Source: an uncultured Methanolobus sp. (GTDB lineage Archaea > Halobacteriota > Methanosarcinia > Methanosarcinales > Methanosarcinaceae). From it: a stretch of 64,000 nt of DNA. The position numbers and the translations under genes are program-made. Below the pieces are notes generated by a model. It was not told the origin of the DNA and ran no database searches. It worked only from the letters and a program-made list of their open reading frames with translations. The stretch is from contig NZ_OY762426.1 of assembly GCF_963665675.1 (NCBI RefSeq), forward strand, positions 2,852,001 to 2,916,000, read 5' to 3'. Shown piece by piece: positions 8,526 to 17,759 of the stretch (the first letter of the stretch is position 1; each line of letters starts with the position of its first letter).

Positions 8526-8944
8526 CACCCAAGTAACTGATCAAGTTTATCCTCGACTTCTTCCACCGCAGACCAATGTTCATTGCTCTTATTCTCCATT
8601 TTTTTGCTGAGCGAATAATAGATCTTTTTACCTTTCCTTTCTCTTTCAAGCCATCCGGCCCTGTAAAGCTCATTAAGGTACTTGTTCTCGATAGAACGAT
8701 GTCTTCCTGTGACATCACTCACCTCATCCGCTGTGCATGAAGTTAATTTCGAAACAGCAAACAATGATTTACGGATAGAATCGGGAACTGTGAGAAAGAC
8801 AGCCATTTTATCGTTGATCGGCGGAGAATTACGGGATTCAAGTTCAGCTATACGTAATTCCAGCAACTTCAAACGTTCGTTCATATCATTAAGATATTCC
8901 AAAATCCCATTATTGTTATGAAGGTCGGACATAATAATCAACAT
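8525..8944 (-). CDS. Winged-HTH protein coupled to the ParA ATPase
   Basis: A 139-residue protein; an inner ATG at 8932 is an alternative start. Residues 10-40 form a leucine-rich coiled coil (LNDMNERLKLLELRIAELES). Residues 55-120 form an ArsR/MarR-like winged helix with SCTADEVSDVTGRHRSIENK and LERERKGKKIYYSL. Its stop overlaps the ParA start. By analogy with ParA-partner DNA-binding proteins, it could tether the ATPase to DNA or regulate the pair. Confidence 0.72.
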   Translation of the reverse strand: MLIIMSDLHNNNGILEYLNDMNERLKLLELRIAELESRNSPPINDKMAVFLTVPDSIRKSLFAVSKLTSCTADEVSDVTGRHRSIENKYLNELYRAGWLERERKGKKIYYSLSKKMENKSNEHWSAVEEVEDKLDQLLG

Positions 8945-9094
8945 GAAAAAAAATTATTTGATTGTAATATCCAATTTAATAGGGCTGATTATATATAAGC
9001 TTGCTTAAATTCATTTAATATAATATGAGAACTGTATGCCAATCTTTTTAGATTTACGACAAACTTATAAAATATCAAAACATAAACAAAATAA

Positions 9095-9781
9095 GTGGAA
9101 GAAATGAGAAGCCCATCATATATTGCAAAGCTGGATGATCTTCTTTACGGGGGACTTATCAAACCGTCATCCATCCTGATTGCGGGCTCATGCGGGACAG
9201 GGAAAACCAATCTGTGTATGCAATCACTTTTCAGCGCTGCCAGAAAAGGAGAAAACTGTGCATATGTCTCACTGCTCTCGGAGTCGGAAGAAAAGATAGT
9301 CAGATCAATGTCCTCATTTTCATTTTATGATGAAAATATTATGGATGACAGGTTGAAGATTTTCTCCATAAATTCGGATATCGTGGCAAAAGGTGACTTT
9401 GCAATCTTTGAATACATCAACGAGAATATCCTGAAAGAGAGACCTTCCAGAGTTGTAATTGACACTATGAACGTCCTGGAAGATATTGAAAGCACTTTCG
9501 ATGAGCGTCCATTCCATAGATCCGAGCTCCGGGCCTTTGTACAGAATCTGTTCCAGGAATTTGACGATAGTGGCATTCTTCTGATGGCCACCGGAGAGAT
9601 CCCTGCTGCAAACATCAATTCAAGTATGTGGTCATATCTCTTTGATACGGTGATATTACTGGACACAAAAAATGAAGATGACAGTAGCTACCGATTTCTT
9701 GAAATAATCAAGGAGAGAGGGAGTGGTTTTATCGCAGGAAAGCATAAGTTCAGTATTACCAGTGACGGAATCACTTTTTAG
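9095..9781 (+). CDS. KaiC-like RecA-superfamily ATPase
   Basis: A 228-residue protein with a single RecA/KaiC domain. It has LDDLLYGGLIKPSSILIAGS leading into the Walker A motif GSCGTGKTN, and RVVIDTMNVL as Walker B near residue 120. The start is GTG 9095; ATG 9104 is an alternative. Single-domain KaiC-like proteins (RadA/FlaH-like) are common signalling or assembly ATPases in archaea. It converges on the eight-gene operon that has its own KaiC-like member. The role is unknown. Confidence 0.8.
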   Translation: MEEMRSPSYIAKLDDLLYGGLIKPSSILIAGSCGTGKTNLCMQSLFSAARKGENCAYVSLLSESEEKIVRSMSSFSFYDENIMDDRLKIFSINSDIVAKGDFAIFEYINENILKERPSRVVIDTMNVLEDIESTFDERPFHRSELRAFVQNLFQEFDDSGILLMATGEIPAANINSSMWSYLFDTVILLDTKNEDDSSYRFLEIIKERGSGFIAGKHKFSITSDGITF

Positions 9782-9809
9782 ATCCCATATGGAAAAATTA
9801 AAGCGCGTT

Positions 9810-10391
9810 TCAGAGATGAATATCCAGGTCATTCAACTCACGCTGGCTATGTTTTTTGATGATATTGTTAAGCCTCATACGCACGGTTTTTATGCCTTCC
9901 TCACTTGTGAAATGTGCGAGTACGTCCGTAAGCTGGTCTACCATGAACTGGTAATCCCTTTCGGTACCCGTATCCCTTAATTTTTGCATTGCGGATTCTG
10001 CTACTTCAGATGTCCATTCACCATTCGTGTAATACACTTTATCCTCAACTTCAAGTTTTTTCCTTGCCACGTCATTGTTGACCCTGGCAAAAATAAGTTC
10101 CACAGTATGAGGGTCACCCACAAATTCGTTCATGAACTGCATGATATCCATGACAACTTCAAAATAAGGAATCTCAGGGTTCTCACAATCCTTGAAAAGC
10201 TGGGAAAGCTCCAGACGTATGTTCCTCTCGGCCGGCTTAAGAAGATAACTGGTAATATCATTGATTATAGCCGCACAATTACCGTTATCCATACTTGAGG
10301 ATAATTCATACGTACTGGCTGGCAATACGTTAAATTTCCCGTAATATTTCAATAAATTCTTACGCAAACGCTGGACATCTAAATTTGCCAA
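9810..10391 (-). CDS. Conserved-looking protein of unknown function, last gene of the KaiC/V4R operon
   Basis: A 193-residue, mostly helical soluble protein that I do not recognise. The start appears to be TTG 10391, preceded by AGGTGAT at close spacing. It begins with KLRKNLLKYYGKF-like basic helices (actual: RLRKNLLKYYGKF) and ends SQRELNDLDIHL. No catalytic motif stands out. It is the eighth and last gene of the minus-strand operon running down from 17759. Confidence 0.6.
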   Translation of the reverse strand: MANLDVQRLRKNLLKYYGKFNVLPASTYELSSSMDNGNCAAIINDITSYLLKPAERNIRLELSQLFKDCENPEIPYFEVVMDIMQFMNEFVGDPHTVELIFARVNNDVARKKLEVEDKVYYTNGEWTSEVAESAMQKLRDTGTERDYQFMVDQLTDVLAHFTSEEGIKTVRMRLNNIIKKHSQRELNDLDIHL

Positions 10392-10410
10392 AATATCACC
10401 TGAATTATAA

Positions 10411-11175
10411 TTATTTGAAATTAAATCCCCTTATAAAAGAATTCATTTCATCTTCTAGTTTGCTATCCAGAAGTTCCCGTGAACTTTCAAATAGAATCAT
10501 AAAATCACTTATGTCTTCTGAAGTAATGCTTTTCCCCATGTTAAGCCTGAACTTGAGTGCCTCATAAGTACCAATAAGCTCAGGCATCACCATTCGCGGA
10601 TAATCTCCAGCCATGGTTTTCAACATGCCCTTTGCCCGCGGATACGGTAACACCAGATAGCCTTTATATCTGGAAGAAAGACCACTATTTTTAGGCTTCA
10701 GAATCGTGAAACCCAGTTTATCTTTGAAAAAACGTGCTGCACCCGGATTATCCGGCATTGTAATCACATTGGTCTTCAAATGATTTACAGCAATGGCAAA
10801 AAGCAGGCGACCTATACCAACATGCCGATGTGCCGGATGAATCTCAATGCTCCTGAGCAAATGAATTGAATGGTGCACTACATTGGTCTTGCCACGATAA
10901 GTTTTTTCCGTTTCCCCGGATATCTGCTCAAACCTTGCAAAGCCCAGTAGTTTAGTGCTGCCTTTTATCGCAACAAATAATGAATGTCCCGAACTTAATG
11001 AACTTTTAAGCAGGAAATCATATGGCATCCCAAACTTATTGTGAAAATAATTAAAACCGATATTTGCAGAATTTCCAATATCTATGTCAAGCTGGTCCAC
11101 CAATGAGCCAGTTTCAAGTACGCCATAGCTGATATTTCCCGCTACATGTAGTATATCCATACCTTCAATTGACAT
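10411..11175 (-). CDS. GNAT family N-acetyltransferase
   Basis: A 254-residue protein with a central GNAT domain. The acetyl-CoA-binding block is RSIEIHPAHRHVGIGRLLF (motif A, RxxGxG/A) near residues 110-130, followed by NPGAARFFKDKLGFTI (motif B). N- and C-terminal extensions of about 80 residues lie outside the domain. It is the seventh gene of the operon, 16 bases from the large coiled-coil gene. It may acetylate a protein of this system. A second, longer GNAT lies at 19662 beside two deacetylase genes. Confidence 0.82.
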   Translation of the reverse strand: MSIEGMDILHVAGNISYGVLETGSLVDQLDIDIGNSANIGFNYFHNKFGMPYDFLLKSSLSSGHSLFVAIKGSTKLLGFARFEQISGETEKTYRGKTNVVHHSIHLLRSIEIHPAHRHVGIGRLLFAIAVNHLKTNVITMPDNPGAARFFKDKLGFTILKPKNSGLSSRYKGYLVLPYPRAKGMLKTMAGDYPRMVMPELIGTYEALKFRLNMGKSITSEDISDFMILFESSRELLDSKLEDEMNSFIRGFNFK

Positions 11176-11191
11176 TTTTTATCATCTGATC

Positions 11192-13942
11192 TCAAACATT
11201 TACAGTGCTCGTGACCGAATAGAAAGTGTATCTTCCTTTCTTGACAGTGTTTACCATTTGTTCCTGTTCCAGATAGCCCATTACAAGAGATAGCTTTTCA
11301 AAGTCTATCGGATAACCGCTTGCCTTGATCTGCTTCTCAAGCTGTTTCAGGGTTGCAGAACCTGCAATTGAAAGCTGGCCGATTATCACTTCCTCAATAG
11401 GCATGTCTTTTAGCCTTATGGGCTGTGGCTGTTCAAGTGGTTCCTGTGTGACCATTTCAGCTTCAGATAATGTCAACTCTATTGGTTCTGCCAGACCTTC
11501 GTCAGGACTGGCATCCAGAGATTCAGGATCAAGGGGAATTTCTTCAGGAACGACTTCCATAGATTCCATATCCAACGGAACTTCATCAGGATTAATATCC
11601 AAAGATTCAAGGTCAAGAGGAACTTCTTCGGGCGAAACATCTTCAGATTCTAAACCAACTGGAACTTCATCAGAACTAATATCCAGAGATTCAAGGCCGA
11701 GAGGAACTTCCTCGGGCGAAACATCTTCAGATTCTAAACCAACTGGAACTTCATCAGGACTAATATCCAGAGATTCAAGGTCAAGAGGGACTTCTTCGGG
11801 CGAAACCTCTTCAGATTCTAAACCAACTGGAACTTCATCAGGACTAATATCCAGAGATTCAAGGTCGAGAGGGACTTCTTCGGGCACAACCTCTACAGAT
11901 TCTAAACCAACTGGAACTTCATCAGGACTAATATCCAGAGATTCAAGGTCGAGAGGGACTTCTTCGGGCACAACCTCTACAGATTCGACACCGAATGGAA
12001 CTTCATCAGGACTAATATCCAGAGATTCAAGGTCGAGAGGAACTTCTTCGGGCACAACCTCTACAGATTCCACACCGAGTGGAACATCATCAAGATTCAG
12101 ATCCAGAGATTCAAGGTCAAGTGGAACCTCATCTGGAGTTGCTTCCATAGGGGTTTCCTGAACAGATTCAAAATCAACGGGTATGCTTTCTGCTTCATGA
12201 ACATTATTTTCCTGATTCATCCCCTGATCCGGCGCAAAATCCTCCGGACTCAGGGGTTCAGAGACAAGCTCAGTTGCTTCAGCCTGCATGGATGATTCCA
12301 GCTGTTCTGGTTCGTTATTAGCTCCTAAAGGGTCCGAAAATACTTCCCCCTGCTGCACCTGATCTGACTGAAGATTCAGGTCAGTGGAATCTTCTGGGAA
12401 AACATCATCCTGTGCAACATCTTCCGGATTATTTGCATTAATGGATTCTTCATAGCCCGGAATATGGATCTGAAGCTGCTCCTGCAGGAAAGTGAACATT
12501 CCTCCCACAAATTCCTTCAAAGAGTCAATCTCACCGGCTATTGCCATAATTTCTTCTTTGCTTGCTTTTGAAGTGACAATTTCCTTTAACTCGGACATAT
12601 CCTGAATACCTGCATTCGCCGAATCAGGTACCGGTGAATCTGAAACATTTGTTTCACCTGTCTCAATTGAAGAAGAAAGATCAGGAGATTTGAACTCTTT
12701 CAATGTACGGTTAAGTTTGCTTATTGCTTTGGTATGCAGATTCACAGCCTTTGCAATGCTCTTCATTTGCTCCTTGATATCTTCAAGCTGCTGTGTATTG
12801 GAGGTAGTTTCTTCAAGCTGGTTATTCTGAAGTTCTGCGATAAAACTCACATTTTCAGTAAGATTGTCAAGCTCACCTTTGTGCTCATGCAAATCGGAAA
12901 CTATCTTCTCAAGATGCTTTTCATGAGAGACTACCTTTTCAATGGTATATTCCCGGCTACCGGTCTCAACAAAGGAACGGAAATCCTGGGAATTATAATT
13001 AGGAACATACTGGGACACCATTTTAAACAGTTCAACATAGGTACCGTGAATCTGTTTAACGGAAACGATCTTGGAAGAGATCGCATCAGACAGCCCCCTT
13101 ACAACAAAAACCTCATTCTCAAACCTGAAAAAGTCAACACCCGCACTGAATTCACGCACACGGTCCCTGGCTGACTCAACCATATCAGCGGACTCACGGT
13201 CGCCATAGATAGCGATCATAGCGTTAAAAATATCATTAAGGGTCTTAGCATAAGTTATTTCCAGAACATCCGAGGGAACTTTTGTCGGGTCCAGAGACTC
13301 GGCATTCACAGAATCCTCTGCCTGGACAACACGCCTGAGCCTCCTGGAGAACTGGTCAAAGTCCTGCCTCAATCGCTTAAAATCAGATTCATGAGCCCTG
13401 GAATAAAGATCATTCTCTAAAGTGGATAACTGGTCACCACTTAAATCAAGTTTATCTGTCATCTTTTTCTGCAGCTCATTGAACTTTTCTTCAAACAGGA
13501 AAAAACGTGTTTCCAGCTCACTGTAACGGGTTTCAGCATCTTCAAGCCTTGCAACAAGTTCATCGTGTGTAAATTCGGAATCCGGGTTGACACCTGAATT
13601 GCCATGAATATTTTTTTCCCGCTTTTTCAAAAGATCGGAATCATTTTCCACGATAATAAGGGATTTTGCATTTCCCGGAATAGGTCTTTTGGAATGTACG
13701 GCACTATCGTCCATTATACCTGCACTGCTTTCTATCTCATTATCGACACTGCCGGTTTGTTTCAATTCATCTTCTGTGATGTCATCAACATAAGCTTCTG
13801 CATCATCCATGGACCCTGTGACATCGGAACCCTGGTCTCCTTCTTCAGGCTCCACGGCATAATCCTGCGATGTGATCTGTGAAAGCTCATGATCCACACT
13901 CTCAGGACCACATTTTTCCAGTGTACATATTTCATCATCCAT
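11192..13942 (-). CDS. Large acidic coiled-coil protein with tandem 14-residue repeats and C-terminal winged helix
   Basis: A 916-residue protein starting at ATG 13942 after AGGTGA. Residues 1-100 are acidic and disordered. Residues about 125-420 are rich in heptads and likely a long coiled coil (for example YSELETRFFLFEEKFNELQ). Residues about 604-813 consist of 15 tandem 14-mers of the form (E/D)EVPLDLESLDISP, alternating with DEVPVGLESVEVVP. The last 70 residues form a winged helix (IGQLSIAGSATLKQLEKQI). The architecture suggests a scaffold protein that gathers the other products of this operon. No enzymatic domain is visible. Confidence 0.8.
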   Translation of the reverse strand: MDDEICTLEKCGPESVDHELSQITSQDYAVEPEEGDQGSDVTGSMDDAEAYVDDITEDELKQTGSVDNEIESSAGIMDDSAVHSKRPIPGNAKSLIIVENDSDLLKKREKNIHGNSGVNPDSEFTHDELVARLEDAETRYSELETRFFLFEEKFNELQKKMTDKLDLSGDQLSTLENDLYSRAHESDFKRLRQDFDQFSRRLRRVVQAEDSVNAESLDPTKVPSDVLEITYAKTLNDIFNAMIAIYGDRESADMVESARDRVREFSAGVDFFRFENEVFVVRGLSDAISSKIVSVKQIHGTYVELFKMVSQYVPNYNSQDFRSFVETGSREYTIEKVVSHEKHLEKIVSDLHEHKGELDNLTENVSFIAELQNNQLEETTSNTQQLEDIKEQMKSIAKAVNLHTKAISKLNRTLKEFKSPDLSSSIETGETNVSDSPVPDSANAGIQDMSELKEIVTSKASKEEIMAIAGEIDSLKEFVGGMFTFLQEQLQIHIPGYEESINANNPEDVAQDDVFPEDSTDLNLQSDQVQQGEVFSDPLGANNEPEQLESSMQAEATELVSEPLSPEDFAPDQGMNQENNVHEAESIPVDFESVQETPMEATPDEVPLDLESLDLNLDDVPLGVESVEVVPEEVPLDLESLDISPDEVPFGVESVEVVPEEVPLDLESLDISPDEVPVGLESVEVVPEEVPLDLESLDISPDEVPVGLESEEVSPEEVPLDLESLDISPDEVPVGLESEDVSPEEVPLGLESLDISSDEVPVGLESEDVSPEEVPLDLESLDINPDEVPLDMESMEVVPEEIPLDPESLDASPDEGLAEPIELTLSEAEMVTQEPLEQPQPIRLKDMPIEEVIIGQLSIAGSATLKQLEKQIKASGYPIDFEKLSLVMGYLEQEQMVNTVKKGRYTFYSVTSTVNV
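11504..12133 (-). repeat. Fifteen tandem 42-bp units (84-bp two-unit periodicity) in the coiled-coil protein gene
   Basis: The coding strand encodes 15 contiguous 14-residue units without a gap. The inner units are almost identical in DNA at 84-bp spacing, whereas the outer ones have drifted. This pattern is expected of expansion by unequal recombination or slippage. An open frame on the opposite strand through this tract is a by-product of the repeat. Confidence 0.9.
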
Positions 13943-13955
13943 AGCAGTTCACCTG

Positions 13956-14726
13956 TCACACAAAGGACTCAAGCTTGTGTTTAATATCCGGTATCCACTC
14001 GGCTTCACATACATCTGCCACATAATCACCATGTAACGGACGTATCTGGTCCCTGATAATCATTTCAAGAAGTAAAGGCCAGAGGTCCTCTGTCATCCAT
14101 TTGGGAGAAGAAGCAATTTCATTGAAAGCCATTGCAAGTACCTGCTCAACCTCGCCCCTCCCCATGACACCTGTGATCTTTTCCTTGATATCGGCAAGAA
14201 TCTCCATATTTTTCTTGTATTCGGAAGACTGGGTGTACATTTCATCAAACACTATCTTTGCCAGTATCCGAAGTTCACTGGCTACTTCCTCAGGATAGGT
14301 AGCCAGTTGTTCCTTTGTCATTGGACGCTGCTCGAAAATATGCTGCATAACAGCTTTGGCAATCTCAATCTTACCCATATTCTCTGAAAGATCTGCTTTT
14401 CCTGTGAACAGGGATATTAAAAGGGCACCACGGCCTACAGATGAGAAAATAACTGTGCCAAACTCATATTCAATAACTGACTGCTTCAGCCCCATTTCAA
14501 GCTGCTGGCTCACATGCAGCAGGTTATTGCTGATAAGGTTGGTTAGTTCGAATATCTTAGGGCCAATACTCTCAGGTATGTAGGATGCATAGATCTTCCC
14601 GTCGGCACCGGCAAAGAGCAGTACATCCACATCACTGGATTGGTGTGTCCTTTTAAGCTGTGCGACCAGAGCAAACTTCAAAAGGGAAACATCCTCAAGG
14701 TCATCTTTTGTTTTTCTAACTGACAC
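13956..14726 (-). CDS. Roadblock/LC7-like domain protein
   Basis: A 256-residue protein with GTG start 14726 preceded by GAGGTGG. Residues 30-130 have a Roadblock/LC7-like pattern: VDVLLFAGADGKIYASYIPE, then EFGTVIFSSVGRGALLISLF. The C-terminal 120 residues are helical (ILAKIVFDEMYTQSSEYKKN). Roadblock domains act as dimerising platforms for small GTPases and signalling proteins. No GTPase is visible nearby. It lies between the KaiC-like gene and the coiled-coil gene. The fold call is by pattern only. Confidence 0.55.
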   Translation of the reverse strand: MSVRKTKDDLEDVSLLKFALVAQLKRTHQSSDVDVLLFAGADGKIYASYIPESIGPKIFELTNLISNNLLHVSQQLEMGLKQSVIEYEFGTVIFSSVGRGALLISLFTGKADLSENMGKIEIAKAVMQHIFEQRPMTKEQLATYPEEVASELRILAKIVFDEMYTQSSEYKKNMEILADIKEKITGVMGRGEVEQVLAMAFNEIASSPKWMTEDLWPLLLEMIIRDQIRPLHGDYVADVCEAEWIPDIKHKLESFV

Positions 14727-14745
14727 GTCAACCCACCTCAGTTGA

Positions 14746-15816
14746 TCATTGGATCATTTCTTCCAGTTCATCAAGATTGTCAATTTCAATTAGCGGTTCT
14801 TCGTCCTGTGATGGTGCTTCTTCCTGTATCATCCCGGTGTCCTGCTGTATAACCTCTGCTGACTCAGCGACTTCGGGCTCTGCAATCTGCGAAGCTGACT
14901 CTTCCCTGCGCTTCTCAAGCTCTTCCCTGGTAATAGTATCATTAAGACCCTGGGATTCGAAGAATATCTGTAGTGTTTCCTTTGGGGAGAATGGATATGA
15001 CCAATTCTCTTTGACATAAACAAGACGCTCAAGTATCCTTTCATTAGCGCCCAAATCAGCAGCCGTACGTATGGCTTTGTCAAACACATCATCATATTTG
15101 CGTACATCTTCTGCGGATACCAAGGGTGTTGTTCTCACAACTACACCGACACCACGAACAAAGATGTAGGGATATACTTCTTCACCATGTCTGGTTGCAC
15201 GCATTTTTACAATCTCAAGAGCCCTGTTAAAAGCTCCGCCAATCGGCCTGTATGTCAGGTGAACAGCACCATCTGACATGTATATCGGGATCAAAACATC
15301 CTCTCCGATAGTTTCGCCAGGAGATGCGTGTTCTTCTGTTGTGATCAGGACAGGACCCAGTTGTTTAAGAGTATAGAATAACTTTGTAATGACCTCACGC
15401 TGTTCCTGTTTATCCTGTATAGCCCATATAAGCGGAGTTAATGGATCGATTATCACACGTGTCTTTACTGCATAATTCTTATTTGCCTCTACAAGAGCAG
15501 GAAGCTGCTCGTCTACAAGTTTGACGAAGTCCTTACCCTTTGAGTGGAAGAAGAATAATTCTTTCTCGTAATACTGGTCAAGGTTAAATCCAAGCATCTT
15601 TGCTTCACGCATGATCTGCTCAGGTGGCTCTTCCATACTTATGTAAAGTCCATTCTCACCATGTTCCAGTCCGTAGTTAAGGTACTGCATTGCAAAAGTG
15701 GATTTACCCGTACCACTTGAACCTACTACCAGCATGGTACTATTGTCACGTACTCCGCCTTCTATTACCCTGTCAAGGCCTGCTATTCCGGTTGGTATCC
15801 GTGTTTCGCTGCTCAT
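14746..15816 (-). CDS. KaiC/RAD55-family ATPase
   Basis: A 356-residue protein. It has the KaiC entry motif IPTGIAGLDRVIEGGV, Walker A VVGSSGTGKSTFAMQYLNYG near residue 32 and Walker B TRVIIDPLTPLIWA near 120. It also has the typical KaiC RPIGGAFNRALEIVKMRATRH block near residue 195. A C-terminal acidic tail of about 60 residues is an addition. It overlaps the upstream Sm-like gene by four bases. KaiC-like ATPases act in timing, chemosensory and archaellum assembly roles; the specific one here is not known. Confidence 0.88.
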   Translation of the reverse strand: MSSETRIPTGIAGLDRVIEGGVRDNSTMLVVGSSGTGKSTFAMQYLNYGLEHGENGLYISMEEPPEQIMREAKMLGFNLDQYYEKELFFFHSKGKDFVKLVDEQLPALVEANKNYAVKTRVIIDPLTPLIWAIQDKQEQREVITKLFYTLKQLGPVLITTEEHASPGETIGEDVLIPIYMSDGAVHLTYRPIGGAFNRALEIVKMRATRHGEEVYPYIFVRGVGVVVRTTPLVSAEDVRKYDDVFDKAIRTAADLGANERILERLVYVKENWSYPFSPKETLQIFFESQGLNDTITREELEKRREESASQIAEPEVAESAEVIQQDTGMIQEEAPSQDEEPLIEIDNLDELEEMIQ

Positions 15817-16223
15817 TTGAGTTCCTCCGGAAGTTTAATTTCATCAAGGTTGCTTAATTCGCTAATGTTCGTAATCTCTATATTATCTGCAATCCCGTCC
15901 AGCCCTTCAAGCCCGGGTTCTGAATCAGGAAGTTCAGACCCATTCTCTATTGAAAGAATGAGCGATTCATTGCTGTCAAAAGGAAAACTCTTTTCAATAT
16001 AGACAGACTCGATGGCATGACCTGTGATCAGCATGTAGTCGCTAACTTCTACCCATCCGGTTTCTTTTTTAATAACAACATTTTTCAAAATGACGTTGTT
16101 ATTTTCCCGGTCTATCTTTTCACATTCACCTCTGTAGTGTGAATTATCTGTGATTACCCTTACATTCTCACCTATGAAACCATCCAGGTGAGCGTATGGT
16201 GAAACTGATCTGTAACCTGTCAT
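15813..16223 (-). CDS. Sm-like (Lsm-fold) domain protein with acidic tail
   Basis: A 136-residue protein. Residues 15-80 follow the Sm1/Sm2 layout: GENVRVITDNSHYRGECEKI, then ENNNVILKNVVI and MLITGHAIESVYIEK. This resembles an Lsm-type beta barrel. The last 55 residues are acidic and likely disordered, as in the neighbouring KaiC-like protein. It overlaps the KaiC gene by four bases. RNA binding is possible but not shown; in this operon the barrel may instead be a protein adaptor. Confidence 0.55.
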   Translation of the reverse strand: MTGYRSVSPYAHLDGFIGENVRVITDNSHYRGECEKIDRENNNVILKNVVIKKETGWVEVSDYMLITGHAIESVYIEKSFPFDSNESLILSIENGSELPDSEPGLEGLDGIADNIEITNISELSNLDEIKLPEELK

Positions 16224-16231
16224 AAAAATCC

Positions 16232-17137
16232 CTACTGGTCCTTCTTCATTTTAGAAAGAAGCTCGGCAAAGCTATCCGTCTTTTTAGCTTCTTCCTGTAA
16301 TTTTGCAGTTTCTTCTGATACAGGCGGTGCCGGAGCGGATTTGTCTGGTACCTGTACCTTTTGGGCCATTGCACCGAAAGCACCACCAAAGGTACTGTGC
16401 GAGTCAGCTATGGAAGAAAGTTCTTCCTGAAGCTTCCACGGAGGGTCAAATACCTTCTCCTGTACCGGCATGTTGCTGGCAAACTGCATATAAGCATTAC
16501 CTATTTCCGACAGACGGCCGCTGTCAAGTAATTTATAAATGGTAAGTGTCCGTACCCTGTCCCTGAGTTCATTGTCATCAACCGGCGGTCGAATGCCGGA
16601 TAATATTTTTTTATCGTAATCATCAAGCATTACCTGATATGCGGATATGGGCTGGAGATCAACCTTGAACTTGCATACAGGGTCTCCGTTCTTGATACAT
16701 TCTGTTTCCTCAACAGAGCATTCCAGTTCCAGATCCTCCCGGAAGAATCTGTGAAGGGCATCGGTTGTGGCTACGCATACTTTCTGATTCTGCAGTGCAG
16801 GATAAAAATTGCACACGGGGTTGTTCGGGACCGCAAATATATAGTGCATCGGTGCATACGAGATCAGTTGCATGTTTCCCAGGCCGATATCTGTGAAGAA
16901 TTTCATATGAAACTTGTAAAGCGATGTTGACCTTATCAATTCTATTGTACTGGCTTTGAGGAATTTTCTTGTTTCGTTCCATGGAACTTTGGCTTTAGGG
17001 AACTTATCACTGATGTTCTGCTGGAGTTTAAGCAATGCACCGAAAGCTCCCATTGATTGTCCGAAACTGCCTTCCTGCATCGGAGGTGCACCACCGGCAG
17101 AATCAGTCATAAACGGAGGGAGGCCAGGATCTGCCAC
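16232..17137 (-). CDS. V4R-domain protein
   Basis: A 301-residue protein starting at GTG 17137 with a GAGGGGG ribosome site. Residues about 55-170 carry a V4R (4-vinyl reductase-like) ligand-binding domain: FTDIGLGNMQLISY, the paired cysteine region, and the diagnostic ECIKNGDPVCKFKV near residue 155. The N-terminus is proline- and glycine-rich, and the C-terminus is a charged linker. V4R domains bind small hydrophobic molecules or act as dimerisation modules in signalling proteins. It probably provides a sensor for this operon. Confidence 0.72.
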   Translation of the reverse strand: MADPGLPPFMTDSAGGAPPMQEGSFGQSMGAFGALLKLQQNISDKFPKAKVPWNETRKFLKASTIELIRSTSLYKFHMKFFTDIGLGNMQLISYAPMHYIFAVPNNPVCNFYPALQNQKVCVATTDALHRFFREDLELECSVEETECIKNGDPVCKFKVDLQPISAYQVMLDDYDKKILSGIRPPVDDNELRDRVRTLTIYKLLDSGRLSEIGNAYMQFASNMPVQEKVFDPPWKLQEELSSIADSHSTFGGAFGAMAQKVQVPDKSAPAPPVSEETAKLQEEAKKTDSFAELLSKMKKDQ

Positions 17138-17171
17138 TTATAATGCCCCCTCTGTGGTGGTTAAATTCATT

Positions 17172-17759
17172 TCACATCATCTCCTTGATCTGCTTTTGAC
17201 CCTGTTCTGTGAGCTTTCCTGAGGTGTCACACATGTTTGCCTCCCTCAGATTCTTGAAACTGGCAGCAAGAGTGTCATTATCAACACCTATGAAGAATGT
17301 CAGTTTCTGCAAATCATTCACACCTGTATAAAGCATGTAAAGGAGCTTTTTATCAATATCAGAAAGCGATTGTTTCTTTGGAGGTGTTCCACACATTGGT
17401 TGCAGATAAGCTTTGAGTGTATTGATTACTGCTTCATTACCTGCAAGTAAAGCGGTAGCTGGAGCTGTGGCTCCCTCTACAACAGATGATTGCTGGAGAT
17501 AATCTATCATAAGAATGTGTGAAGTTCCGATTGTGCGCTGTGCTTTTACACGAATCGGATCAGGAACTTCCCTGCCTACCATGGTGATAGTTTTGAGAGG
17601 AATGGTAATCCACCCTCCACCTTCTGAAAACCACAGGTTGAGATTGGTAAGATAGAGTACACCTTTTTCCCAGTTATCAGAGTAAAGGGAATTACCCATC
17701 ATCACTGCTTTATAAATATAACTAAGATCAACTTTTGCGATACCTTGCTCTTGAGCCAT
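17172..17759 (-). CDS. CheF-like (PH-like plus winged-helix) protein, first gene of the operon
   Basis: A 195-residue protein. The N-terminal 120 residues look like a PH-type barrel: WEKGVLYLTNLNLWFSEGGG, then WITIPLKTITMVGRE. The C-terminal 65 residues form a winged helix (SDIDKKLLYMLYTGVNDLQ, LAASFKNLREANMCD). This two-part form resembles archaeal taxis adaptor CheF, though it is shorter than usual. It heads an operon with KaiC-like, V4R and Roadblock-like genes, and the archaellin genes lie 8 kb away. A link to taxis is inference. Confidence 0.45.
   Translation of the reverse strand: MAQEQGIAKVDLSYIYKAVMMGNSLYSDNWEKGVLYLTNLNLWFSEGGGWITIPLKTITMVGREVPDPIRVKAQRTIGTSHILMIDYLQQSSVVEGATAPATALLAGNEAVINTLKAYLQPMCGTPPKKQSLSDIDKKLLYMLYTGVNDLQKLTFFIGVDNDTLAASFKNLREANMCDTSGKLTEQGQKQIKEMM

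Noticed and set aside
11504..12133. Regular 84-bp repeats as a possible CRISPR array
   Set aside because: The repeats are contiguous and in frame, with no unique spacers, and they lie within a large coding gene.
11325..12161. A 278-codon open frame on the plus strand through the repeat tract
   Set aside because: It is the mirror of the 14-residue repeats in the minus-strand gene, with a low-complexity Ser/Arg/Gly product and no ribosome site.
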